Source: Candidatus Babelota bacterium (lineage in GTDB: Bacteria > JAGOBX01). Taken from it: a DNA stretch of 12,521 bases. The position numbers and the translations under genes were made by a program. Of this stretch, positions 1-7,900 are shown piece after piece (positions within the stretch are counted from its first letter, which is position 1; each line of letters begins with the position of its first letter). The stretch spans positions 1-12,521 of the forward strand of contig JAGOBX010000054.1 in the NCBI GenBank assembly GCA_017999075.1. Direction: 5' to 3'. Under the pieces are notes generated by a model, which was given only the letters and a program-made list of their open reading frames with translations, was not told where the DNA came from and made no database searches.

Positions 1-2
1 GA

Positions 3-365
3 AACAATACGAGTTTTCACGAACTATTTGATAAAAAAATCATGCCTGCTGTCAAAGATGCAGAACCTATCTTCAGCAAAAAAGGAAATGACGAAGGGGT
101 AGAACATTTGTTGAATAAAATCGCAGATTTTTCTATTATTGATGCATTTCAATTTTTTGGTTATAAAAAGGAAAATTTAAAATATATGTTTGCGTTATCT
201 CCATACGAAGAACTATGCTGGGCCATAAAAAAAAATAATGAAAGTCTTACTTATGCTGTAAAACAATTTTTGAAAAAATATAAAAAATCGGGAAAATTCG
301 ATAAAATATTTAAAAAATATCTCGGAGTCTCAGAAAAAGAATATAACAATATGCTAAAAAAATAA
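3..365 (+). CDS. C-terminal part of a family-3 periplasmic solute-binding protein (partial)
   Basis: The reading frame is open to the left edge, so the gene begins outside the window; the ATG at 42 is an internal methionine (the preceding in-frame codons encode HELFDKKI). The visible 120 residues look like the last part of lobe 1 and the C-terminal helices of a SBP_bac_3 protein: a segment with hydrophobic-aromatic pattern (DFSIIDAF), then a YEELCWAIKKNN strand-turn, then the typical closing helices AVKQFLKKYKKSGKFDKIF ending in KKYLG. Such proteins bind amino acids or similar small polar solutes outside the membrane and pass them to an ABC permease; MltF-type lytic transglycosylases carry a related domain, but no lysozyme-like domain follows here. 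The ligand cannot be told, and the signal peptide is not in view. The gene ends in TAA and converges on the minus-strand series. The family call rests mainly on the C-terminal pattern. Confidence 0.6.
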   Translation, partial: NNTSFHELFDKKIMPAVKDAEPIFSKKGNDEGVEHLLNKIADFSIIDAFQFFGYKKENLKYMFALSPYEELCWAIKKNNESLTYAVKQFLKKYKKSGKFDKIFKKYLGVSEKEYNNMLKK

Positions 366-382
366 TAATTAAAATAACTAAA

Positions 383-401
383 TTATTCGGCAGCCGGATA
401 A
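383..401 (+). terminator. Small hairpin at the convergent gene junction, possible terminator
   Basis: TTATTCGG and CCGGATAA can pair in plus-strand RNA as an 8-bp stem with one G-U pair around a CAG loop, 18 bases after the stop codon of the solute-binding protein gene. It is the only GC-containing inverted repeat in the 45-base convergent gap. No U-tract follows it on the plus strand (A-rich sequence follows). In minus-strand RNA the stem has a C-A mismatch and its T-run lies before the hairpin. It is therefore not a canonical intrinsic terminator in either direction; position is the main support. Confidence 0.3.
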
Positions 402-410
402 AAAAATATA

Positions 411-1244
411 TTAATGAAAATAATCATTCAGAGGTAAAAACGAAAAATGATGTTTAATATTTATTTTTTCCAAAAGTTCAGACATCCTTAATTTTTCATT
501 TCTCCAATAAATGTTATGCGCATCAAAATCAGAATACAGAACTTTCAATTTTTCGCCTAATTCAGGATTTAATTTTGATAATAGTTCTATCATTTTATCA
601 ACAGGAGCAGAATTTTTATTTAAATTTTCAAACTCTATTTTTTTTACTTTAAATTTTAAAATATCAGATACAATAGAATCAATATCAGTAAAATACGGTA
701 TTATAGGCCCTACATGAACCCAAACATTTATTTTTTCATTAATCAAATTTTCTATAGATGAAAGCCGTTTTTTATACGAAGGAGAACCATTTTCAAATAA
801 TTCCGATATTTTTTCATTTTTATCAGATAAAGTAAAAAAAACTGAAACTTTAGGTAATTTTTTTAATATATCTATATCTCTCAAAATCAAATCACTACGG
901 GTAAGTATCACTGTTTTAATTTTATGTTCAGCTAAAATTTCAAGTATTTTCCTCGTTAATTCATATTTTTTTTCCACTGGCTGATAAACTTCTGTTATAG
1001 AACCAAGAAGCACTTTTTCAGGTTTAACCTTTTCAAGTTCCTGTTCAAGCAGAAAAGGAGCGTTAATTTTTATATCAACAAAACTTCCCCAGTCGCGTTT
1101 GGATTTCAAATTACGTTTTGAATATCTGGCATAACAGTACAAACACGAATATTGACAGCCGACATAATGATTTATAACATAATCAGCAAGGGAAATCTGA
1201 GTCCTGCTCAAAATCTTTTCAGCGCAAATTTCATTAAATTTCAT
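411..1244 (-). CDS. Radical SAM protein of the SPL / DNA repair photolyase-like family (COG1533 type)
   Basis: 277 residues. The radical SAM cluster motif CxxxCxxC is present at Cys30, Cys34 and Cys37 within GCQYSCLYCYARY; the three cysteines would hold a [4Fe-4S] cluster that cleaves S-adenosylmethionine to a 5'-deoxyadenosyl radical. Further family signatures follow in order: WGSFVDIKINAP (52-63), a GSITEVYQPVEKKYELTR stretch (81-98), ILTRSDLILRDID (113-125) and GPIIPYFTD (179-187). These match the spore-photoproduct-lyase-like proteins often labelled DNA repair photolyase, most of which have no tested substrate; the spore lyase role itself is not implied. The ATG overlaps the TGA of the upstream aminotransferase (ATGA, 1241-1244). 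No good ribosome site of its own is visible, so translation is probably coupled. It ends in TAA and is the last gene of the minus-strand series. Family call is firm, substrate unknown. Confidence 0.87.
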   Translation of the reverse strand: MKFNEICAEKILSRTQISLADYVINHYVGCQYSCLYCYARYSKRNLKSKRDWGSFVDIKINAPFLLEQELEKVKPEKVLLGSITEVYQPVEKKYELTRKILEILAEHKIKTVILTRSDLILRDIDILKKLPKVSVFFTLSDKNEKISELFENGSPSYKKRLSSIENLINEKINVWVHVGPIIPYFTDIDSIVSDILKFKVKKIEFENLNKNSAPVDKMIELLSKLNPELGEKLKVLYSDFDAHNIYWRNEKLRMSELLEKINIKHHFSFLPLNDYFH

Positions 1245-2446
1245 TTAACTTTTTCTATAGCTCTTTTAAATCCCGGGAAAGAACCGAATATTGTTTTTTC
1301 ACTTACGCAATAAGCAAGACGAAAATAACCCGATCTTCCAAATCCTGTTCCAGGCACAGCAAGAATATTTTCACTTAATAAAATATCCTTGAATTTAACA
1401 TCATCTTCTATTGGTGATTTCACAAATAAATAAAACGCTCCTTCCGTCTTATATATTTCATAACCTGCAGAAGTTAAAAAATCATATAAAATATTTCTTC
1501 TTCTCTCATATAAAAATTTATCAACCTGAACGCTGTATTCATAAATCAGATTTCCTATAACTCTTTGCATAGTGGCTGAGGCATTAACAAATCCAAGAAT
1601 TCTGTTGCACATAACCATAGCGTCAAACAATTCCAATTTTCCTTCACAATCAGGATTTATTAAAGCGTATCCAAGACGTTCTCCTGGCAGAGATAATTCT
1701 TTAGAATACGAATTAACAATTATTGTATTCTGATAAATATTAAGCATTGACGGAATTTTTCTATCATCATAAATTATGTTTCTATATGGTTCATCCGATA
1801 TTATATAAATAGGCCTTCCAAATTTTTCCGAATATTTTCTCAGCAAATCCGCCAATTGAACAAGATTAGATTCAGAATAAACTTTTCCTGTAGGATTATT
1901 CGGGGAATTAATAATTATAGCGCTGGTTTTATCTGATATGCTTTTTTCAATATTTTTAATATCAATATCAAAATCAGAAGTCGAATCAGCAATCTCAATA
2001 ATTCCTCCATGATTATCTACATAAAAAATATATTCGGCAAAATAAGGCGCAATCAGTATAACTTCATCGCGTTTATTCAAAATACTTTTTAACGCTATAT
2101 TAATTGCGCCTGCAGCGCCAGAAGTCATAATCAAATTGTTGATTGAAATCTTTTTGTCATATATTTCAGATAATCTTGATGCCAATTTATTTCTTGTATC
2201 CGGATACCCGGCATTCGGCATATACGAGTGGTTTTCAGGTTTACGTTCACAACATAATTTAGAATAGCAATCAAAAAAAGCATCAGGAGGAGGAGCATCA
2301 GGATTTCCAAGACTGAAATCAAAAACATTTTCAGCTCCGTATTTTATTTTTAATTCATTGCCTGTTTCAAACATTTTTCTAATCCAGGACGAATGAGTCA
2401 ACTGTTTCTTTATTTTTTTCGAAATATAATTTAACTTAGACGGCAT
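1241..2446 (-). CDS. Pyridoxal-phosphate-dependent class I/II aminotransferase
   Basis: 401 residues, the usual length for fold-type I aminotransferases of the AspC-like group (COG0436). Visible signatures: FSLGNPDAPPP (44-54) near the substrate site; SYMPNAGYPDTR (74-85); NSPNNPTGK (180-188) with the PLP-contacting Asn; SDEPY (217-221) with Asp218 for the pyridine nitrogen and Tyr221; SYSKELSLPGERLGY with Lys249 as the Schiff-base lysine; and FRLAYC with Arg376 for the substrate carboxylate. It should catalyse amino-group transfer between an amino acid and a 2-oxo acid in the cytoplasm; the specific amino acid cannot be told from sequence. A strong GGAGG site lies 7 bases before the ATG. It is separated from mnmA upstream by 44 bases and overlaps the radical SAM gene downstream by 4 bases. 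All catalytic residues are intact. Confidence 0.92.
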   Translation of the reverse strand: MPSKLNYISKKIKKQLTHSSWIRKMFETGNELKIKYGAENVFDFSLGNPDAPPPDAFFDCYSKLCCERKPENHSYMPNAGYPDTRNKLASRLSEIYDKKISINNLIMTSGAAGAINIALKSILNKRDEVILIAPYFAEYIFYVDNHGGIIEIADSTSDFDIDIKNIEKSISDKTSAIIINSPNNPTGKVYSESNLVQLADLLRKYSEKFGRPIYIISDEPYRNIIYDDRKIPSMLNIYQNTIIVNSYSKELSLPGERLGYALINPDCEGKLELFDAMVMCNRILGFVNASATMQRVIGNLIYEYSVQVDKFLYERRRNILYDFLTSAGYEIYKTEGAFYLFVKSPIEDDVKFKDILLSENILAVPGTGFGRSGYFRLAYCVSEKTIFGSFPGFKRAIEKVK

Positions 2447-2453
2447 TTAATTT

Positions 2454-2460
2454 CCTCCAA
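2454..2460 (-). promoter_or_regulatory. Strong ribosome binding site of the aminotransferase gene
   Basis: Minus-strand TTGGAGG, with core GGAGG 7 bases before the ATG at 2446. It is the best Shine-Dalgarno match in the window and confirms that start. Confidence 0.75.
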
Positions 2461-2490
2461 TTTTTTTATGAAAAATTTAATTAAAAAAAG

Positions 2491-3567
2491 TTATAATATT
2501 TTTTCAATTACTCCTGCGCCAATAACCGAATCATTATCATAAAATACTGCAAATTGTCCTGGAGCTATTGATTTTTGAGGAGTGTCAAATTTTACATTAA
2601 CCTCACCATCATTCAATGGACTTATCACAGCTTCAGATTCTTTATGCAGATACCTTATTCTGCATTTCACCTTTAAATCATAATCAAGTTTTGAAATTTG
2701 TATCCAATTCAAATTTTTAACAACCAGTTTATCATTCAAAAGATATTGTTCGGTTCCTACATAAACTATATTGTTCTGTTTATCTATTCTTGTAACATAC
2801 AATGGTTCTTTGTAACTTATTCCAAGACCACGGCGCTGGCCGATTGTATAATAAATAATTCCTTTATGTTCGCCTAATGTTTCTCCCCATTCAGTTTTCA
2901 CCAATCCATTTGAAACAGCGGTTTTATCCAATAATTCAGTATAATCTCCAGAATAAAAATCCTGACTTTCTTCCTTGCGAGATGCGGGCAGTTTTAATGA
3001 ACCGGCAATTTCTCGAACCTTTTTTTTTGTTAAGCCAGCAAGCGGAAAAATTATTTTAGAAAGCTGTTCCTGAGATAACAGCGACAAAAAATATGTTTGA
3101 TCTTTTGATAAATCAGCAGCTTTTTTCAGCAAATATCTTTTTATATGTTCATCATATTCTATTTTAGCATAATGACCTGTCGCAAAATTATCAAACGATA
3201 CTCCTATTTTTTTTATATTGCTGAGCAAAGCGTTAAACTTAATATTTTTATTGCATATAACGCAAGGATTAGGAGTTCTTGCATTATGATATTCAGATTT
3301 AAAATAATCAATAATAACCTTGTTGTATTCCTCTGACAGATCAACAATATGAAGCGGAATATTAAGTAGTTCTACGGTTTGCCTGATTGTCTCAAGGTCT
3401 TCTTTCTCATGACTGCTGAAACAAGCGTCTTTATAGTTTGCTGGAGAAAATTTTTCATTCCAAATTTTCATTGTAACGCCTATTACATTATATCCTTTTT
3501 CCAGAAGTAAAGCAGCAGACACTGAAGAATCTACTCCTCCACTCAATCCTACAATTACTGTTTTCAC
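2491..3567 (-). CDS. mnmA: tRNA-specific 2-thiouridylase MnmA, CxxC type lacking the usual second catalytic cysteine
   Basis: 358 residues, normal length. MnmA adenylates and thiolates the C2 of U34 in Lys, Glu and Gln tRNAs, using sulfur delivered by a relay from a cysteine desulfurase. The PP-loop GLSGGVDSS (7-15) starts the N-terminal ATP-pyrophosphatase domain; TPNPCVICNKNIKF (98-111), GHYAKI (131-136), KDQTYFLSLL (155-164) and YYTIGQRRGLGI (239-250) follow, then the C-terminal beta-barrel domain ending in APGQFAVFYDND. Cys105 matches the first catalytic Cys (Cys102 in E. coli) and Cys102 makes it a CxxC. The second catalytic Cys (E. coli Cys199) is absent: that region reads ESQDFYSGDY, with Tyr205 at its place. 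Cys49 (DACFSS) is the only other N-terminal cysteine. The start is GTG: no in-frame ATG lies between it and an upstream stop, and AAAGGA sits 9 bases before it. Upstream is the AMMECR1 gene (69-base gap). Confidence 0.93.
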   Translation of the reverse strand: MKTVIVGLSGGVDSSVSAALLLEKGYNVIGVTMKIWNEKFSPANYKDACFSSHEKEDLETIRQTVELLNIPLHIVDLSEEYNKVIIDYFKSEYHNARTPNPCVICNKNIKFNALLSNIKKIGVSFDNFATGHYAKIEYDEHIKRYLLKKAADLSKDQTYFLSLLSQEQLSKIIFPLAGLTKKKVREIAGSLKLPASRKEESQDFYSGDYTELLDKTAVSNGLVKTEWGETLGEHKGIIYYTIGQRRGLGISYKEPLYVTRIDKQNNIVYVGTEQYLLNDKLVVKNLNWIQISKLDYDLKVKCRIRYLHKESEAVISPLNDGEVNVKFDTPQKSIAPGQFAVFYDNDSVIGAGVIEKIL

Positions 3568-3576
3568 ATTATTATT

Positions 3577-3582
3577 TCCTTT
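3577..3582 (-). promoter_or_regulatory. Ribosome binding site supporting the GTG start of mnmA
   Basis: Minus-strand AAAGGA, 9 bases before GTG at 3567. The out-of-frame ATG overlapping this GTG by one base is followed at once by TGA, so GTG is the only sensible start. It gives MKTVIVGLSGG, the usual MnmA N-terminus with the PP-loop right after the first strand. Confidence 0.65.
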
Positions 3583-3636
3583 ATTTACTAAGTTTTAAAT
3601 ATCGAAAATTAAAAATTTTTATATTTATTCCGTATA

Positions 3637-4185
3637 TTATTTTTGAATTATTTCAGCTTCAAAAACCTCAAACAAAGTATTTTTATTTTTCCATAAATCC
3701 ATATCGCCGCCGGCTTTTATAGAAAGATGGGCAAGAGTAGTTTCAATATCCCAATTTTGTTCCACTGCAACCTGCGGCAGAAATACAGCCTGGTAAAATC
3801 CGTTTTTCAAAATAATTCCATGTTGGCCGATTATAATATCTTTATATGAATTAATTTTTTCCGGCACGGATAATACACTTATCTCAATATCAACTTCTTC
3901 AAATTCTGATTTTGAAAGCGCAGTGAAACGAGGATCATTAAAAGCAGCATTATAAGCATTTTCTATAACAGCGGTATAAAGCGGTTTATAAGGTAATATG
4001 TATCCTATACATCCTCTCAAAGCTCCGGAAATATGAAGAGTCACAAACACTCCTCGCTTTTCTTTAAAAAAATCATCAATTTCAGATTCATCAATTTTCA
4101 AAATTTTACCTGTGTCCAAATATGTTTTAATTGTTTTTTCAGCAAGTTCAATTAAAAAAATTTTTTGAGTGCTGCTCATTGCCAT
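3637..4185 (-). CDS. AMMECR1-domain protein (AmmeMemoRadiSam system protein A-like)
   Basis: 182 residues from the chosen start. The whole protein is an AMMECR1 domain: RGVFVTLHISGALRGCIG (44-61) contains the hallmark LRGCIG, followed by AAFNDPRF (80-87), the EVDIEISVLSVPE strand (97-109), GIILKNG (123-129), LPQVAVEQNWD (136-146) and AGGDMDLW (158-165). The family occurs in archaea, bacteria and eukaryotes and has no established biochemical role; in many bacteria it accompanies a Memo-like protein and a radical SAM protein, neither of which is adjacent here in recognisable form. The ATG at 4194 directly abuts the AAGGAG site and is too close to be used; the ATG at 4185 has 9-base spacing and is preferred. 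A further ATG at 4179 is too far. Only 17 bases separate it from the queC stop, and its ribosome site begins 2 bases past that stop, so co-transcription is very likely. The family is clear, the function unknown. Confidence 0.88.
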   Translation of the reverse strand: MAMSSTQKIFLIELAEKTIKTYLDTGKILKIDESEIDDFFKEKRGVFVTLHISGALRGCIGYILPYKPLYTAVIENAYNAAFNDPRFTALSKSEFEEVDIEISVLSVPEKINSYKDIIIGQHGIILKNGFYQAVFLPQVAVEQNWDIETTLAHLSIKAGGDMDLWKNKNTLFEVFEAEIIQK

Positions 4186-4194
4186 TAAAATCAT

Positions 4195-4200
4195 CTCCTT
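4195..4200 (-). promoter_or_regulatory. Ribosome binding site that decides the AMMECR1 gene start
   Basis: Minus-strand AAGGAG runs straight into an ATG at 4194, with ATGs also at 4185 and 4179. Spacing favours 4185 (9 bases); 4194 has no spacing at all and would add only three residues (Met-Ile-Leu) in front of the domain. Confidence 0.6.
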
Positions 4201-4202
4201 TT

Positions 4203-4880
4203 CTAAAGATTAGATGCTTTTTTTATCGGATCCTCAATCCCTGCGTTTTTAAATCCTTTTTCCCTTAAAATACACGCCGGGCATTTTCCGCAAGGAGGTT
4301 TTGTTCCGTTATAACAAGTATGACTAAGTCCAAGAGCTTCCATAGCGTCAAGTTTAAGCGCAAGTTTCACAGATTCAGATTTAGTCAAAAACATCAGCGG
4401 AGTAAAAATTTTAAATTTACACCCCATTCCAAGCGATATTGTTTTTTCAAGAGATTTCATAACATCATTTCTGCAATCAGGATAATTAGAATAATCTGTC
4501 TGGCAAACCCCTGTCACTATATTGAAAATTTTTTTTGTGTACGCATAAGCCGCTGCAAAAGTTATAAAAATCAAATTTCTTCCAGGCACAAAAGACACTG
4601 GAATACCTTTTGGCTTTCCTACAGGATTTTCTACTGATTTATCAGTAAGCGATGACCCGCCAATCTGCGAAAAAGCTGGTATTTTGATAATATTCAATTT
4701 CACTCCGGCAAGTTTTGAAATTTGTTTTGCTGAATTCAATTCAATTCTATGTTTCTGCCCATAATCAAAAAATACAGTTTCCACATAATCAAATTTTCGT
4801 TTAGCCCAAAACAAACACGTTGTAGAATCCTGGCCTCCGGAAAATACAACAACACACTTTCTTTTATTTAAAGTTACCAT
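4203..4880 (-). CDS. queC: 7-cyano-7-deazaguanine synthase QueC
   Basis: 225 residues, typical length. QueC converts 7-carboxy-7-deazaguanine to preQ0 with ATP and ammonia, a step in making queuosine for tRNA position 34 (or deazaguanine in some DNA). The PP-loop FSGGQDSTT (13-21) is complete; FDYGQKHRIEL (38-48), SFVPGRNLIF (96-105, the substrate-contacting region), TGVCQTDYSNYPDCR (123-137) and TPLMFLTKSE (160-169) follow in the expected order. The zinc site is intact: Cys189, then Cys197, Cys200 and Cys203 in PPCGKCPACILRE. An AGAAGGG site lies 6 bases before the ATG. The gene starts 20 bases after the giant TPR gene ends and is followed almost immediately by the AMMECR1 gene. QueD, QueE and QueF are not in the window, so the rest of the pathway must be elsewhere. 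Nothing here suggests a DNA-modification cluster, so the tRNA role is the simpler reading. Confidence 0.95.
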   Translation of the reverse strand: MVTLNKRKCVVVFSGGQDSTTCLFWAKRKFDYVETVFFDYGQKHRIELNSAKQISKLAGVKLNIIKIPAFSQIGGSSLTDKSVENPVGKPKGIPVSFVPGRNLIFITFAAAYAYTKKIFNIVTGVCQTDYSNYPDCRNDVMKSLEKTISLGMGCKFKIFTPLMFLTKSESVKLALKLDAMEALGLSHTCYNGTKPPCGKCPACILREKGFKNAGIEDPIKKASNL

Positions 4881-4900
4881 AATTTTCCCTTCTGAAAAAA

Positions 4901-7900
4901 TTATTTTATTTTATGCTTCAATTCATTAAGTTTTATCGCCGCATCAGCAGCAAAATCAGATGTAGGGTCAATCTTAAGAAGCAATATATATAAATCATAC
5001 GCATCTTTATAATTATTATTTTTATAATATAACCCTGCAAGTTTTGATAAAACCTGAATATTATTTTTATCCAAATTATAAAGTTTTTCATATAATTTCA
5101 CAGCATCAGTGAAATTACTATTTTTTTCCAATACCGAAGCAAGAGTTTTGATAAAAACCGTATTTTCAGGTTCCATATCAAACGCTTTGTTTAATTTTTT
5201 TATTGCTTCCGGAATTCGCCCAAGTTTAGCAAATAACTCTCCGCTCTGATAATAATATGAAGAAGGTTTAATATCGAATTTATCACAAAGTTCAAAAAGT
5301 TTCAAAGCAAACTCATAATTTTGAAGGTAAATAGAACTGAGCGCAAGATTATAATTCAATTTAAAATCATTCACTCCGTTCTCATATAATTTAAACATAA
5401 TATCATACGATTTTCTATAAATCCCTTTTTCAAAATAAATTGAAGCGTAACGCATTGAACTGAGTAAAATTTTAGAATCAATTCTTCCTGAAATCGAATC
5501 AAACATTTTCGAATATGAACCAGCTGCTCCGGCAATATCATTAAATTCGAAATACAAATCACCAACAACGTGAAATAATTTTTTCTGTTTAGGATCGATA
5601 TTCAAAGACTTTGAAAACAATTCAAGAGCTTCTTTTTTTCTTTCTGATTTCAGATAGGCTTCAGCAAGAAGGGTTAACGGTTCCGAATCTTTAAGTTTAC
5701 TAACAGCAAATTCTAAAAAGGGTTCTGCTTTTTTATGTTCGTTTTTATAAATAAGCAATTTCCCGAAAATTTTATTAAATTCAGGATTATCATTTTTCGA
5801 ATTAAATGCTCCCGATTTATAAATTTCACTATATGCCTGTTCATAATTATTAAGATAATATGAACAAAAACCTGAATACAAATAATATTTAGGGGTAACT
5901 GAATTTTTCAATTTATTGTTGATGATCAATCCATTAAACAGCCTCGAAGAATCTTTATAATTTTTTATATTAAAGGCGGCAATCGCAAATTTTTCTATTG
6001 AATTCGAAGTTTGACTGCCAAAATTTTTCACAAATGAATAATAGTGGTAAGATTTAGAATATTCTTTCAGTTCGTAATAAAAATCACCTGTTTTTACAGA
6101 AATATTATCAAGATAATCCAGCGATTCTTTATCTGTAATTTTATTTTCAGCAATATTCCTTATAAAATTATCATAATACTGTATTAGTTCTCCGTCAATT
6201 TTATTTCCGGAATTTAAATAGGTCTCTGCTGCATACCTGAGAATATCTGATTTTAACTTAGGGGCAATCTGTTTTTCCAGCAGCAGATTATTAAACTGCA
6301 CTAATGAATCCGCATATTTTTTTGATTTCATTAACGAATATGCGTATTCAAAATTCTGAATTTGGTTTCTGTTTCCTATCTTATTATATAATTCAGCGCA
6401 TTTATCGAACTCATTAATTTCAAAATATGATTTAGCAAGTTTTTCATTAATCTTCTCATAACTGTGCCTGATCTTTGATAACGAATTCAAATATCCTGCA
6501 GCGTTCTGATAATTTTTCAAATTAAAATACAGATTCCCCAAAAAATATAAAGCTTCCATATTTTCAGGATTATATTTTACGGCAATTTTATAAAATTCGG
6601 CAGCTTTATTCGAATTGTTATTTGCATCAAAAAACTTTGCAGCTGCAACAGCATATTCTTCAGAAGGATGCATAGAATATAATTTCAAATAATATTTTTC
6701 TGCTGAAACTGCATCCCCGGTTTTATTATAAATATCTGCCAGCGCATTAAAAATTTTTATGTTATCGGACTTGTCTTCAACTAACGCCAGATATTTCAGC
6801 GCTTTCTCAAATTTTTTAATTTCATAATAATATAATCCTATAGCAGCATATGGAATTGTGAGATTATAATTCATCTCTGAAAGTTTATTGAAATAATTTT
6901 CGGCTTTTTCAATATTTTTCAGCTGAAAATAAGTATTTCCCGCAATACTGTATAATTCTTTTTTAGAATTATCGTCAAAACCATCTATGCCGTTTTCGAG
7001 TTCTTCGGAAATTTTTGCGCAATCTTCATATTTTTGAAGATCATAATTTATTTTTATTTTTTTAAACAATGACGGATAATATCTTTTATCTTTAGGAGAA
7101 ATACTTTTAGAAAACATATCATAATATTTTAAAGCTGAATTATATTCAGTTTTATCATAAAATATTCCGCCAAGATAATACGCAAAGTCATAATGGACCT
7201 TATCTCCTGTCTTTTCATATTCAATAAAATAATCTGCTGCATTTTTATATTCTTTATTCATCCAGAACACAACCGCAATATTGTAATTAAGATTCTTTAA
7301 AGATTTTTTTGCAGCAGGATTCATCCTGTTAACAAGTTCTATTATTTCTTTGTACCGCTGACTATTAAAATAATAAAGCATAATATATTCAAGTTTATCG
7401 AATTGATAATCAGAAGTAATATTAAAATATTTTATAATATATTCCGCTGCTTTATCCGGTTTATCAAGTTTTCTGTAAGAAACTATAATATGTTCAATTA
7501 AATCCGGACGGGTTATTTTATCAAGTTTTTCATAATATCTTACTGCATTCGCATAATCAGAATTTTCATAAAATAATTCTGATATTTTCAGATAAATATC
7601 AGGTTTACCTGAATTAGTATATTTGTCATACTGTTCATAATAATAAGCTGACGATGCCGGATCAGTTTTCTCATAAAATTCTGCAAGTCGTATGCACGCA
7701 TCCTGCTGTTTATATTCGAATTTAAAAGCAAGATAATAATAATAACGCGCGGCATCAATATTATTCAATTTTTCAAAACTTTCAGCTAATATCCTGAAAA
7801 TTTCAGGATTTTCCTTATGAATCTTTATGTATTTTTTAGAATAACTTACAGAACTCGCGTAATCGCCTGATTCGAACATCTTATTTATTATTTTTAAATA

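Noticed and set aside
42-365. A complete small 107-residue protein starting at the ATG at 42
   Set aside because: The same frame is open to the left edge, no ribosome site precedes the ATG, and the product matches only the C-terminal part of a larger family.
411-1244. Radical SAM gene as the partner of AMMECR1 in an AmmeMemoRadiSam system
   Set aside because: Its motifs (WGSFVDIKINAP, ITEVYQP, TRSDLILRDID) are those of the SPL / DNA repair photolyase-like family, not of the PflA-like partner, and the two genes are not adjacent.
3568-3636. Promoter or attenuator in the 69-base gap before mnmA
   Set aside because: The gap is nearly all A and T; TATAAA-like strings occur by chance, and no -35 box at proper spacing or GC-containing hairpin is visible. 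A promoter is possible but cannot be supported.
4320-4637. Plus-strand open frames inside queC, mnmA, the radical SAM gene and the TPR gene
   Set aside because: They lie opposite well-supported genes, encode no recognisable family and lack ribosome sites; they are antisense shadows.
4203-4880. QueC as part of a deazaguanine DNA-modification (Dpd-type) defence cluster
   Set aside because: None of the expected DNA-modification or restriction genes is in the window; the neighbours are housekeeping-type genes.
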